Positions 47,013 to 57,950 of a DNA stretch of 64,000 nt are shown piece by piece. Source of the stretch: Cryptomeria japonica (taxonomy: Eukaryota; Streptophyta; Pinopsida; Cupressales; Cupressaceae); contig NC_081411.1 in assembly GCF_030272615.1 (NCBI RefSeq), positions 835,130,136-835,194,135 on the forward strand, given 5' to 3'. A program made the translations under genes and the position numbers. Position 1 is the stretch's first letter, and each line of letters opens with the position of its first letter. The notes beneath the pieces are model-generated. The model was not told where the DNA came from and searched no databases. It was given only the letters and a program-made list of their open reading frames with translations.

Positions 47013-48416
47013 GCCGCAGATGCCATGGCTACAATTGCTTCATTGATTGATTTACCTCCAAACGAGACCTGCTATGAGTTCTTGGTGGATAACCTTTTGG
47101 TCCCTTCATATGAGATAATCCCTACTGAGATGATATGTGTTGTCAGTCCTGAATCCCAGTTATATGGTTCCATCTTCACATACCTACGTGACAATACTTT
47201 ACCTCCTGATCTATCAAATAACCAACGTCGTACTTTCATTTGCCAATCCTCTTGATATGTCATTTTAGCTGATATCCTATATCGGCGAGGTCTAGATGGC
47301 ACTCTTCTTAGATGTCTAGAAAGCGACGAAGCTCAGATTGCATTACGTGAAGTGCATGAAGGGATATGTGGTCCACATGCTAGTGGTCCTACCTTGGCCA
47401 AGAAACTCATTAGGACTGGATATTACTGGCCCAATATGGAAAAAGACTCATATCAGTTTGTCAAGAAATGTAAGAAATGTCAAATTCATGGAGACCTCAT
47501 ACATGCACCAGCACAAGAACTTCAACCACTTGCGTCTCCTTGGCCCTTTTGTCAGTGGGGACTCGATCTCATAGGCAAGATTCACCCTCCTTCCTCTAAT
47601 GGTCATAAATTCATTATCACTGCCATAGAGTATTTTACAAAATGGATTGAAGTCGTGCCTCTCACACAAGTTACTGGAAAACAAATTGCTACATTCATCC
47701 TTAACTATATCATTTGCCGATATGGTATTCCTGTTTCCATTATCACTGATAACGGGCGTCCCTTCAAAAATCAGGATGTTCGCGAACTCTGTGATCGCTT
47801 CCATATTTCTCATCGTTTCTCCACACCATATTACCCCCAAGGTAATGGCCAAGCTGAGGCGTCTAATAAAACAATCCTTAAAATCCTCAAAAAGACAGTC
47901 GATGACGCTGACCATAATTGGCATATCCAACTCAATCCTGCACTCTGGGCCTACCGCACAAGCGTCTGTACACCTACAGGAGCTACACCCTATTCACTAG
48001 TCTATGGTTCTGAAGCCATCTTGCCTATTGAGGTCGAGTTACCCTCTTTATGGGTCTCTTTGCAAAACATCATCACTGATGAAGACTACAGGGTCTCTCG
48101 CTTACAAGAACTAGAATTGTTGGATGAATGGAGACAAACCGCTTTTAATCATCTCAAGGCTTACCAACAACGAATGAGTCACAGCTACAATCACAAGGTC
48201 AAGCCTCGCACATTTGAGGTAGGTGACTTGGTTCTCAAAGAAAACCCCAAGAATCAGCAAGACAGAGAGAAGAAGGGCAAGTTTGAACCAAACTGGCTTG
48301 GTCCTTACATCATCACAACAGTATATGGCTCTGGGGCATATCAGCTCTCAACTACAGAAGGTGAACCTTTGGAGGATCCTATCAATAGCATGCACCTTCG
48401 CAGGTTCTACACATAG
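47013..48416 (+). pseudogene. G4 integrase
   Basis: Same frame; one nonsense codon (TGA 47253-47255). Zinc-binding region: HEGICGPHASGPT and CKKCQIHGD. Core: WGLDLIGKI (first Asp), SIITDNGRPF (second Asp) and PQGNGQAEASNK (Glu), so D-D-E is complete. C-terminal GPY/F segment: NWLGPYIITTVYGSGAYQLS, ending NSMHLRRFYT at 48416. No chromodomain. Confidence 0.9.
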
Positions 48417-50056
48417 CTCGTCGGAATATCCTAATTCAAAAATACAAAAAAAAATTTATAAAACAAAAAAAATCGTTACTTGGTGAAAACCTGGCAAACA
48501 GGCGCCTTGTGACACAAAAAACATTGAAAAATCGAAAAAAGTAAAGAGAAATAATTTCGTCCAACGGTGAAAACCACTTCGGTGGCACCCTGGGCAAGTA
48601 CCATGGTGAAAATTGGGTCACCAGCGCCATGCGTAGAGACATTGCTCCTCCCTCCTCCAGGATTCTCTTTCATTATTTCACTTTGCACACACTGACAACC
48701 TATTCATTCATAACAAACTTACCCATTCCCATCATGGCTTGTTATTGATCTACCTAAGATTGGTTAGCCATTCATAATAAACCTCCCTTTCCATCCATAA
48801 CAAATCAGACCCTATCTGTGGCTAAGGCAAATCCTACGTCTAGTGATGGGTGTGGAACTGAGAACATCACATGTTTCGAGGAGTACAGTTTCTTCCAGCT
48901 TTCTTCAATCTATCCGTGCACAATCCGCAATAAAGCAACATTTGCATCACAGATCCGCAATAAAGTTTCATCTTCTCCGCAATTAAGTGTCAGTTTCATG
49001 GATTCAGTCAGTTTCAGATGAGACACACCAGCAACAGTGGGCTTCAACAAATCAAATCTTTCAACAGACTCAGACAACATTATGGTTCAGTGCTATCTAT
49101 CCTTTCTGTGAAAGTGAACATTGTGACCACAATCAAATCAGACTTATACAAGTGACAAGAGACACTAAACTTGAGGACTACAGTGGATGTTGGTGTCGAG
49201 TCTTGGTTTTCTTTTGATTTTATCTTTCTGGTGACATGTCTTTTAGCTTTTCCGGGATGTCTCTGACTAGAGATTCTATCTCCAGGATGTCTTTGACTAG
49301 AAAGGCGAGGATGGGGTATCATCACCTATTTTCTTTTGCTGTCTGTGGATTGTCTCTTAGTAATGCTATGACTTGTCCAAGGATATGAGGACACTGTGAG
49401 TCTAGTGTGAATTGGGGCATTCCTTGTTTGTGACTGTCTTATCTCCATGCAAACAGGTACAATGACTTTTTGGGTCGAACATATGCCTCGATTGTCATAA
49501 CCTATTTTGCCATAATAAAGCTCAATGATGATAACGCACAAGAAGCTCTTTCACTTTCATATCTTCTGTCTTTCATCCCCCTTTCTTGATTGACTTCCAT
49601 CATCCTTCTCGAGTCCGTGTAGCCTGCTATCACATGACTGAGTATAATGACACACCAAAAACATCTGCATTTCATGTAGTTGCACCTGCATTACCACATA
49701 TAAGCATTTCATACATACATATAGATATCACAACTGCATCACAATTTACATTTGCATTATCATATTCATATGCATTACATACATTTACATTTGCATTGGC
49801 ATAACATTTTAAAACATAAAAGAACAAAAATATTGCATTACATACATATTTGCATCCATATCATAAGCATCACATAAGAACATCTCATCACATAGGTACA
49901 CATGCATATAGTTGCCGCAAAGATGAATCATCTCATATATATATATATAAAGTGTCATGATACAATGATGTCAAAATCATATGGCTACAATCACCCACAG
50001 GTGTCTACAAATACAAAAGAATGGTACAACACTGATACAATGGGAGCCCTCTAAGG
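48417..50056 (+). other. G4 region between integrase and the antisense gene
   Basis: An A-rich patch follows the pol stop, then repeated GGTGAAAACC motifs (48480-48610). 49680-49880 is rich in CATTTGCATTA-like degenerate repeats and an (AT)n run occurs at 49935-49952. No ORF with a recognisable domain. It forms the 3' untranslated part of both the sense pol transcript and the antisense PMD gene. Confidence 0.6.
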
Positions 50057-52012
50057 CTATGATGAACTCCCTCCCTCAGAGCCGCCAGGCCTCGATGGAA
50101 TCTGAGCCCCTGAAGGACCCACCCCAGGATCATCCCGCCTGCCTCCTCTATCTGGTGGTGGTGGAGGACCCATAACCCCACCGCTAGATGCCTGCCTCCT
50201 CCGACTCCCTCCCATAGTTGTCGCTGTACGTGACGGTCTATGGAAGCTCCTCGCCCGCTGATCTGCTAGCACTGCACTGTAGTAGAGGTCCCTCCAGTAG
50301 CCTATCTCCTCTCCTGCCCGCAGGACATATGCATAGCCTGCCCCTGTGTCCTCCGCTGCCTGCCTCCCTGCCCTCAGCGCTGTCTCAGCCTCTGTGTAGC
50401 GCTGAATCGCCTGATCTCTCTCCCGCTCAGTATCCCTAAGCCTCGTCCTGAGTCGGTCTCTCTCCCTCTCCAACTCCTGTATCTCATCTGCCTAACCCTG
50501 GCAGATCTCCCTGAGCTCAATCAGCTCATCCTCCTCTAGATCCCCACCCTCTGCCTCAGCCTGTGGCTCTCCCTCTGCAGGTGCCTGCCCCTGTATCGGT
50601 ACCTGTACTCGTGCCTGTACAGGTACCTGTCTCTATGCATGCTTATGTCCCTGCACCTGTCCCTATCCCTGTCTTTGCCTGGGATCCTGTGCTGCTGGTA
50701 CCTGTAGGGGTAATCCACCGCGACCCCTCACCACCTGAGCCTGCCGCTCCTCTCCACCCTCTCTCCGAGGTGCAACTTACCTCTCTCCCACTACTCCCCT
50801 CCGCCTCCGTCGGCCTCTACCCCCATCACCCCCGCCATCATCATCATCATCTCCTCCTCCATCTCCATCCAATAGCTCCCCTGGATCTGTCAGTCGTGGG
50901 AATGGATGCTCCGCCCAATATGCTGAATACTCAGCATCCATCCCAGCATCATCGACCTTTGGCCACATGTCCCAGGGTAGAGGTATCATCTCTGCCAGCT
51001 GTGTCAGCACCTGATCATATGACAATAGAGGCCCAAACTGCGCCTGATCCCTAACTGTACGGGCATACATACTCGAGCCTCGTGGCATCCTCTGAATCCG
51101 GCCAAACTATCGGCCAACCCTGTCCACAAGCTACCTCTCTAACACATAGGGTGTCCGCCCAATCAGATACCTGCTCTGGAAGGTGTATGGAAACTCCAAT
51201 GCATCATCCTCCCACTCCTCGCATCCTAGATACGGTCTCCAAATGACTACATCAATATCATCCAGCACTCACCGCCAATGCTCTAACCTGCCAATCCGCG
51301 GCTGTGAGGTGATCATGTCGTACAAGTGAACAAAGCTGCGTCCATGTCCCCTGCCTCGGAAGTGTATCGGCCTCGTCACCGGCAGATGCTCATAGGCCTA
51401 AACCTGCAGTAGTGTCACCCCGCAACCCAATCCAACTGACCCATGGTACACAAACTGGTGAAGCTCATAATATAAGTGGGCCAACACACATGGTCCCCAA
51501 GCATATCTGGTGTGCTGCGTCACCAGTGTCTCCAATGCTCTGCCCCAGCCCACTGCCAATCCCTGTGTCGCCCTATCCGGACATAACAACCCACTAATCA
51601 CTCCTCCAATCACAGCTGGCAATGCTAACCCTGTGGCTGTCATGGTGTCCCATGACACATGACCAGCCCTCATCTCTAGGCCGGGATCCTGAAACACCCA
51701 TCTCAATGCCTCTCTGTCACCATCTCGATCATATGGAATCAAGTCTCCATCAATCAGTATATGCAGAATCCTGTAGACATCCTCAAGGGTGACTATCATC
51801 TCACCCATCGGCAAATGGAAAGTGCATGTCTCAGAATGCCATCTCTCGGCAAGCGCAGTCAGCAAACCCATGTTTGCCCAAAACTTAGGCACATACAGAA
51901 TATGTCTCAGACCCATAGCCTCAATAGCAGCTCTGTCCTCGAAGGTCAGCTCAGGTCGCAATCTTTGCGTCGACGGGAATCTCTCCCGTGACTCTAGCAT
52001 AGGCAAGTATTC
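50057..52012 (-). pseudogene. Plant mobile domain protein, exon 2, antisense in G4
   Basis: From the AG acceptor at 52014-52013 one minus-strand frame runs 652 codons to TAG 50059-50057 without a frameshift. Eight in-frame stops interrupt it (for example at 51398, near 51271, 51133, 51109 and 50777). The N-terminal 300 codons are a PMD: FWANMGLLTALAERWH, CTFHLPMGEMIVTLEDVYRI, AYEHLPVTRPIHF and EFPYTFQSRYLIGRTPYV. Then come an Asp/Gly- and Arg-rich low-complexity part (50800-50900), a Gln/Glu-rich stretch, a coiled coil (RDRLRTRLRDTERERDQA, near 50470-50380) and a Pro/Gly/Ser-rich tail. Every stop I checked is one C-to-T or G-to-A change from a sense codon. The role of the PMD in the element is unknown. 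Confidence 0.85.
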
Positions 52013-52107
52013 CTGCAGTCAAGCAAATTAATCATGTCAGTCATGGTGGCATTCACTGTTAATCACAAAATGCTACTTTTTATCTAAATGCATATGGTTA
52101 TCTATCC

Positions 52108-52290
52108 TAGTGACACTCATTGTTCATCACAAAGTGTTACTTCTATTCTAGTAGTACTCCCTGTTCATCACAAAGTGTTACTCACATTTGCACTCCCTGT
52201 TTATCACAAAGTGCTGCTCATACTTTGGGTACTCCCTGTTCATCACAAAGTACTCTATCTTGGTACTCACTGTTCATCACAAAGTGCCTT
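52108..52290. repeat. Minisatellite CTGTTCATCACAAAGTG in the antisense intron
   Basis: Six copies of a conserved 17-20 bp core with CTCCCTGTTCATCACAAAGT, separated by variable 10-25 bp spacers. It sits near the acceptor, where G1 has its unrelated 35-bp minisatellite. Confidence 0.85.
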
Positions 52291-52414
52291 GATCTATCCC
52301 AGTCTTCCTAGAGGACCTGCTTGAGTGTATCCTCTCAGCAGCTTATCCAATCGACAGCGTATGTTCATCACAGAACTGCTGATTTGACCTAGAAGACCAA
52401 AACTTGCATTTTTC

Positions 52415-52690
52415 AACGCAAACGCGCTTGACTGAAACAAACACGCTTGACTGACACAAACGCGCCTATAGACTGCACAGACGCGCCTGTACAACACAGA
52501 CGCGCCTGTATAATGCAAACGCGCTCATACCGTGCATAAACGCGACTTGGCGACGCAGACGCCCCCACACGACGCAGACGCGCCCGCAATCGACACAAAC
52601 GTGGTTCCAGACACAGACGTGCCTGGCACCGACACAGACGCGCTTGTCGGACACAGACGCGCCTGGCACTGACGCAGACGCGGTTGCACG
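52415..52690 (-). repeat. GCGTCTGTG array, inverted, in the antisense intron of G4
   Basis: On the plus strand it reads ACACAGACGCGCC-type units; on the minus strand CGCGTCTGTGT every 18-21 bp, about 13 copies. It is the same core as the two leader arrays but in opposite orientation. It is CpG-rich compared with its surroundings. Confidence 0.9.
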
Positions 52691-52801
52691 TTTTCAGACT
52701 TTTTTGGTACCCTATTCCTAAGCGCATTTATTGCTCTAACTAGCATGCATTAATGACAAAAATACATGCGTCAAAATACAAGGAGGTTTGATGGTACTTA
52801 C

Positions 52802-52867
52802 CGGCTCTCCTGCCTCTGCTGGCCTCTGGAATTGGCGAATGTGGTCGAATCTATGAACCAAAGCCAT
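52802..52867 (-). CDS. PMD gene exon 1 (22 codons) in G4
   Basis: ATG at 52867-52865 opens MALVHRFDHIRQFQRPAEAG and ends at a phase-0 GTAAGT donor. Joining it to exon 2 keeps the frame. It matches the 25-codon exon 1 of G1 over HRF..[VI]R...RPA. A longer overlapping frame from 52989 ends out of phase with exon 2 and is rejected. Confidence 0.7.
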
Positions 52868-52959
52868 CGCTGCTGACTGCTCTTGCTCTTTTCTCGCTCT
52901 GCACTTTGATCTCGTGATGGTGTAGATGACAATGAGGATGTCTTTTGCCCGTGGTCTAT

Positions 52960-52965
52960 CTTATA
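52960..52965 (-). promoter_or_regulatory. TATA-like box of the antisense gene in G4
   Basis: TATAAG (in GGCTATAAGATAG, minus strand), about 95 nt upstream of the exon 1 ATG, comparable to the TATAAAAGG of G1. It lies between the LTR and exon 1, so the antisense gene need not use the LTR promoter. Confidence 0.45.
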
Positions 52966-53197
52966 GCCTACCCTAGCCCTCGCCTTCATTTCCCGAGTCA
53001 GTCTTCAGTATCCCATGAATTTGTCACTTTATTCGATCAATCCATTCTAGCCTTTCTTTCTTATCGAGAGATTGTCTGCAATCTTTTCAGACATTTTCAT
53101 CCAATCTCTCGAGGGGGCATATCATTCCCATTCTGGGGCAACTCTGTATCAGTTCATCTTATCTTCTTTGAAACAACGCGACAAGCCGCATTGTCTC

Positions 53198-53211
53198 AAA
53201 GAGGGGCAAAA
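53198..53211 (+). other. G4 polypurine tract
   Basis: AAAGAGGGGCAAAA immediately before the 3' LTR, identical to that of G1 at 1770-1783. Further upstream CGAGGGGGCAT and CTGGGGCAAC blocks also recur in both elements. Confidence 0.9.
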
Positions 53212-53979
53212 TGTAGACACCTAAAATTGTCCAGTCTAATTAAATAAATATTTTATTTATTTAATTATCTAAGCTTAATTCTTCTATTAATTAAATAAAT
53301 CCTTATTTATTTAATTAATTCATTTATCCTCTTCTAGCCTTATTTCTCATTTAAATAAATACATTTATTTATTTAAATTATCATTTTCCTAAATTAAATA
53401 AATATCTTATTTATTTAATTGATCTCACTTCTTCTATTAATTAAATAAATCTTTATTTATTTAATTAATTCATTAGCTTTTTCTACACATGACACATGTC
53501 ATTCATCTCTTAATTCATACATTACCTACCCCTTTCATTATTTTATTATTTCTTCTACCTACCCTCTAATCTTAGCCGACCTCCTTTTACACCTCTCAAT
53601 CTTATCCTTCCATTTCATATTGTGTCTTCTATTTAAGGAGATGCCTTCTTCATTATCAAACCCTAATGAATCATCTTAAGGACTTGACTACACTACGATC
53701 CTACTTGCAACCACATTCCGTTCTTTGTTGAGCTCTTGTGCATATAAAATCTGAGAGCAAATATATTAAGCAAGATCAATGGAGATAGGAAGAATGAAGA
53801 TCAAAACCCTATTGGACATGTAATGGTATAATCTTTGTGATTTCATTTGATTTGCATTGTCTTAGGTAATCTTCATATGTTATGGTGGATCTTTGTTGAT
53901 TGTTAGGCTAGGGTTTTGTGGTTGAATTCATTTAGCCTTTTAATATTGTTATTATTGTTATCCATTTTCACCATATACA
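53212..53979 (+). mobile_element. G4 3' LTR
   Basis: 768 bp. At all four substitution sites relative to the 5' LTR this copy has T or A where the 5' copy has C or G. It ends CCATATACA, followed by AGTAT. Confidence 0.95.
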
Positions 53980-54546
53980 AGTATAATTGAACCATGATGA
54001 CTTGCGCACTACTTTCCTGGATTTTGATATTGCAAGTTAGCACAAGCATCAAGGTATAATTGAACCAAGATGACCTGAGTGTTTCTTGCGTAAAACAGGC
54101 AATATTAACCATTTCTATATGCAAATCCGAAATGTCTTTGATGATACTCCGATGATCATGTCCTAAGACAAATTTGCACATATTAATGATTAATTTACAA
54201 ATTGTAGACAAGAAAATATCATGTTCCTTGTTCCTCTAGTCAGAGACATCCTGGAGTCACTCAGAAATCATGATAGCGAAAATCAAGATAGATAATTTGA
54301 AACGCTATGTTAAAATCATTAGTCAAAAGATATCATCCATTGATATGTGTGTGATGTGCTTAGACTAACATGTGATAGTTTGATGGTTGATAGTTTGATC
54401 TTGTGTTCAACGTTGGCTATGTCTTAGTTTTTGCTTGACAAGAGTTGTCTAAATGTTGTTCTACCTATTTGATTAAGCTCAAAACGATAGAAAATTTTGC
54501 CCCCAACTAGGCACAGGATTTTACCCCAAGCCTAGAAACAAATTTA
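53980..54546. other. Unassigned, probably 3' region of G5
   Basis: It contains two copies of GTATAATTGAACCATGATGAC-like sequence 74 bp apart (53981 and 54055). GTTGGGGGCAAAA on the minus strand near 54505 is polypurine-like. No LTR of G5 and no PMD exon is recognisable here. Confidence 0.4.
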
Positions 54547-54902
54547 TTATGATATATCCAATGATCCAAACCATGGTGAGAAAACACCTGCATTGCCCGC
54601 GTATGTACAAAGGCTTATTTGTGGATATGATAGCGTTGACGGAAAATGAAATGCAAGCGGAAGGATGCATGAACTAATAGATAGAAGAGCTAGCTTACAG
54701 ATAGCGCCTGTTGCTAGGTTTTCACCATCTATTTTTATTGCATTTTTTCTCATATTTGAATTTTTTTTATTTTTTTTCTGTTTTTGTATTTTTCTGATTT
54801 TCCACTTTTTTAGTTTTTCTATTTTTCCATTGTTTTTTTTCTGCTTTTTCACTGTTTTTGGATTTTTCTGCTTTTTCACTATTTTTGGATTTTTTTTCTT
54901 TT

Positions 54903-56330
54903 TCAAACATAAAACTTCTTCAGATGCATGCTATTGATGGGTTCCTCAAGCTGATCCCCATCCTGTGTTGATAGTTGATATGCTCCTGACCCAAATATTG
55001 TTGTGACCACAAACGAACCTAACCAATTTGGTTCAAACTTCCCTTTCTATTCTCGATCTGATTGGTTGCATGGATTTTCCTTGAGTACTAGTTCTCCAAC
55101 TTGAAAGGCTCATGGTTTGACCTTGTGATTATAATGTCGACACATTCTTTCCTGATACACCTTCAAATGATCAAAGACATTTTGTCTTCATTCATGGATC
55201 AATTCTAACTCTTGCAATCTAGATACTCGTTGTTCTTCATTTGGGATAAAGCCTTTTAATGATACTCCTACAGAAGGTATCTCTACTTCGATTGGCAGTA
55301 TTGCTTCTGATCTATAGACAAGAGAGAAAGGTGTGACACCTGTTGGCGTGTAGATACTGGTACAGTAGGCCCATAGAGCAGGGTTCAATTGAATATTCCA
55401 ATCTCTGCCAGCATCATTCACTGTCTTTTTGAGGATTTTCAAAATAGTTTTGTTTGATGCTTTTGCTTGTCCATTCCATTGTGGATAGTACGGTGTAGAG
55501 AATTAATGTTGGATCTGAAATTTCTCACAAACCTCTTGTACATCCTGGTTCTTGAATGGTCTCCCATTATCAATGATAATGATCATGGGTATGCCATAGC
55601 GAAATATGATGCAGTTCAAGATAAATGCAGAAATTTGTTTTCCTATGATATTTATGAGAGGTACTTCCTCAATCCATTTTGTAAAATATTTTGTTGCTAC
55701 AAGGATGAATTTCTGACCATTGGATGAAGAAGGATTTATCTTTCCTACTAGTTCAAGACCCCATTGGCAGAAAGGCCAAGATGTTGCCAAAGCATGAAGT
55801 TCTTGTGTTGGTGCATGAACTAAATTTCCATGGATCTGACATTATTTGCATGTTTTAGCTATCTGAAAAGAATCTCATTCCATAGTTGGCCAATAATATC
55901 CCAAGCATATGAGTTTTTTTGAAAGGGTAAGACCACTTGAATGAGTATCACAAATGTCTTTATGGACTTCATTAAAGGCCTTCTTGGATTCTTCTTGCTC
56001 GATACATGTTAAGAGAGTACCGTCCAGGCCTCGTTTAAAAAGGGTATCCGCGACAATAGTATAATGGGAGGATTGGTGAATAAAGTTTCTCTTTTGGTTC
56101 TTTGACAAGTCAGGAGGGAGGATATTATCTTTTAGGTATGTATAAGTTTGGCCATAGAAGGATGAATCATGTCCAAAAAGGTGATAGATAGTTTGGGAAT
56201 CGGGACAATTATGTGCAGGGTAAAACAACTCTTCCACCAGGAATTCGTAACGCTCTTGATTTTCTTATGTCTGCAATAGAGAAGCAAGTGTTGCCATGGC
56301 ATCTGCTGCTTTGTTGTCATTTTTCAAAAT
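54903..56330 (-). pseudogene. G5 integrase
   Basis: 56237-55875: zinc-binding lead (HKDICDTHSSGLTLSKKLI, GYYWPTME). 55790-55503: core with WGLELVGKI (first Asp replaced by Glu), KYFTKWIEEVPL and IIIDNGRPF (second Asp). The Glu block QAEASNK lies in the stop-broken 55500-55445 stretch. 55442-55188: RDWNIQLNPALWAY. The C-terminal GPY-like FEPNWLG and NSMHLKKFYV run to TGA 54905-54903. Several stops. Confidence 0.8.
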
Positions 56331-56750
56331 CTACTGAAAATTTATTTCGACAAAGTATTTCTTGACATCATCAACCATCTTGTTATAAGGCATTATCTTT
56401 TCATCTTTTGTTTGATAATTGTCATTGATTTTATTGATGACGAACTGAGAGTCTCTAAAGACCTGTAGCTGTGTAATGTTCCATTCTATAGCCATTTTGA
56501 TTCCTATGACCAAAGCTTCATATTCTGTTGTATTGTTAGTGCATGGAAAGTTTAATTTGTACGCTTTTGGAATTGTATGACCTTGTGGTGTGATGAATAG
56601 AATGCTTGCTCCTGATCCATGATGTGTTACATTATTTATGCCAACCGCTGGACTGATATTCGGGTGATGTATTATAAGATATGGGTCTAACCCTGGAATA
56701 TCTACATATGACCAGGGAAAATTGATTTGCCATCTTTTGAAGGGTTCCAA
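56331..56750 (-). pseudogene. G5 second RNase H, fused to the RT lead-in by deletion
   Basis: 139 codons. It begins with WSYVDIPGLDPYLIIHHPN, the motif that opens RT in G4. It switches near 56645 to HHGSGASILFITPQGH and NTTEYEALVIG, the second RNase H. Everything between (RT and first RNase H, about 1.3 kb in G4) is gone. The first RNase H Asp block (YFDGS in G4) is also lost, so this RNase H is incomplete. Confidence 0.8.
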
Positions 56751-57950
56751 ATACTATTGCACTTTGTGTTCTGCTAGAGAAGTTGTTGGATATAGATTAG
56801 TTGTGTCAATATTAATTGCCTCTATTTTTTCTATCAAGATAGATGACCTCTCTTGATAGTATTTAGGTAAGGTGTCAAATCTCCCATCTTTTGGTGCCTC
56901 AAGGAGGTTTTCATCGTTAGATGCATCCTTTCTTTTTACTTCTTTATGGTGTAATTTTTCCAATAAATGGTTTTCAGCAGTAGACCTGATATTGTTTTCT
57001 TTATTATCATTTTTGCGACTTGGAGATTTGGCACCCACTTGACTGGAAGATGCGTTGTTGAAATTCCTAGTGAAAGTTGTTGTGGGTTTGATTGCATTAA
57101 GATAAAAGGATATGGCATGGTCATTAGGAAAGGTATCAATGGTAGTATGTCTTTCATTTTCCCAATCCATAAGTTCAGGATGGATTAAGGGTAAAGGATC
57201 CTTAGGTTGAATTGTTTCAAAGATATTAGGGGTCATGATAGAGATGTCAAAGCTTTCAATATGTATTTCCATGTCGAGAATGATACTCTCATCAAAATGA
57301 CCTCTCGCAAGTATCTCCTAATCATCCTCGATTAAGTCCAAGTAATACAAATGTGATTCTAGTTCAAGTGGGCTAGTTCTTAACGTTTGCCCTGCATATG
57401 TATGAACTACATCAACACCTACATCTTCTTCTTCCCTTTCAATTTCAAGTTTCTCTTGTTTGGTATCATATTCATCTTTTTGTTGCCTAGAAGATGTATC
57501 CTCTTGTATAATAACGTGTCCATACCCTAAGCCTGATTTGTCGGTAGCCTGCTAAGTATGAGGTTCTATTGGTTCTAGAATACCTTCCTTCCTTTTCTTT
57601 GTCTGTAGTACATCTTTGTCTTTTGTTTCTTCAGATAAGGTCCAAGCACTAACAAATGCTCCATCAAATATAGGAAGATTTTTCACAATGGGTTGTTGTT
57701 TAGAGTTTGATGATTTTTCATAAGATTTAGGAGAAAGTGGTATCTATGAAAGTGAATATTCTTCGTTCCCTATCTCTTAGCTGCATTTGTTTTTTTATAC
57801 TTGACAAAATTGAGGCAAATGATTTTCCCTGGGATTGTGTGCTTGAAGATGATGCCTCTCTGTTATGTGGAACAATAACCTCTAGGGCTGATTTCAGATT
57901 ACTACAACACTGTAATGGATTTGAGTCTACTAAGATTGTGATTTCCTCCC
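56751..57950 (-). pseudogene. G5 protease-RT linker
   Basis: 57272-56754 matches the acidic linker of G4 (LIHPELMDWENE, EVKRKDASNDENL). 57950-57280 continues it with many stops, including an EGILEPIEPH fragment that recalls the G-patch-like segment of G4. Plus-strand ORFs here are shadows. Confidence 0.7.

Larger units (their letters stand above)
52013..52801 (-). other. Intron of the antisense PMD gene in G4
   Basis: The donor is CCG|GTAAGT at 52801 and the acceptor is TGACTGCAG| at 52013. Exons on both sides are in phase 0. The 789-bp intron holds a 35-45 bp minisatellite near the acceptor (52108-52290) and the inverted GCGTCTGTG array near the donor (52415-52690). G1 has the same plan with unrelated repeats. 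Confidence 0.75.
37731..53979 (+). mobile_element. Complete Tat-like Ty3/gypsy element G4 with antisense PMD gene
   Basis: 16,249 bp. The LTRs are 37731-38497 and 53212-53979, flanked by GGTAT/AGTAT. Order: LTR, primer-binding site, 2.4-kb leader with GCGTCTGTG arrays, gag, protease, G-patch-like linker, RT, RNase H, second RNase H, integrase, 1.6-kb 3' region, antisense PMD gene, polypurine tract, LTR. The coding frame from 40890 to 48416 has no frameshift and six nonsense codons. The LTRs differ by four transitions and one single-base indel, so the insertion is young but now inactive. Confidence 0.95.

Noticed and set aside
50777-50785. Second intron in the G4 PMD gene from GAGAGGTAAGTT
   Set aside because: The frame stays open past this point except for the TAA itself, and no acceptor restores phase; a nonsense transition is simpler.
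50563-51054. 163-codon plus-strand ORF rich in Pro and Val
   Set aside because: Shadow of the minus-strand PMD exon 2, which has recognisable domains in the other frame.
52798-52989. 63-codon minus-strand ORF as exon 1 of the PMD gene
   Set aside because: It ends in phase 2 at the donor and would read into a stop in exon 2; the ATG at 52867 gives the correct phase and matches G1.
54547-54906. 119-codon Lys-rich minus-strand ORF
   Set aside because: Low-complexity purine-rich stretch downstream of the G5 pol stop.
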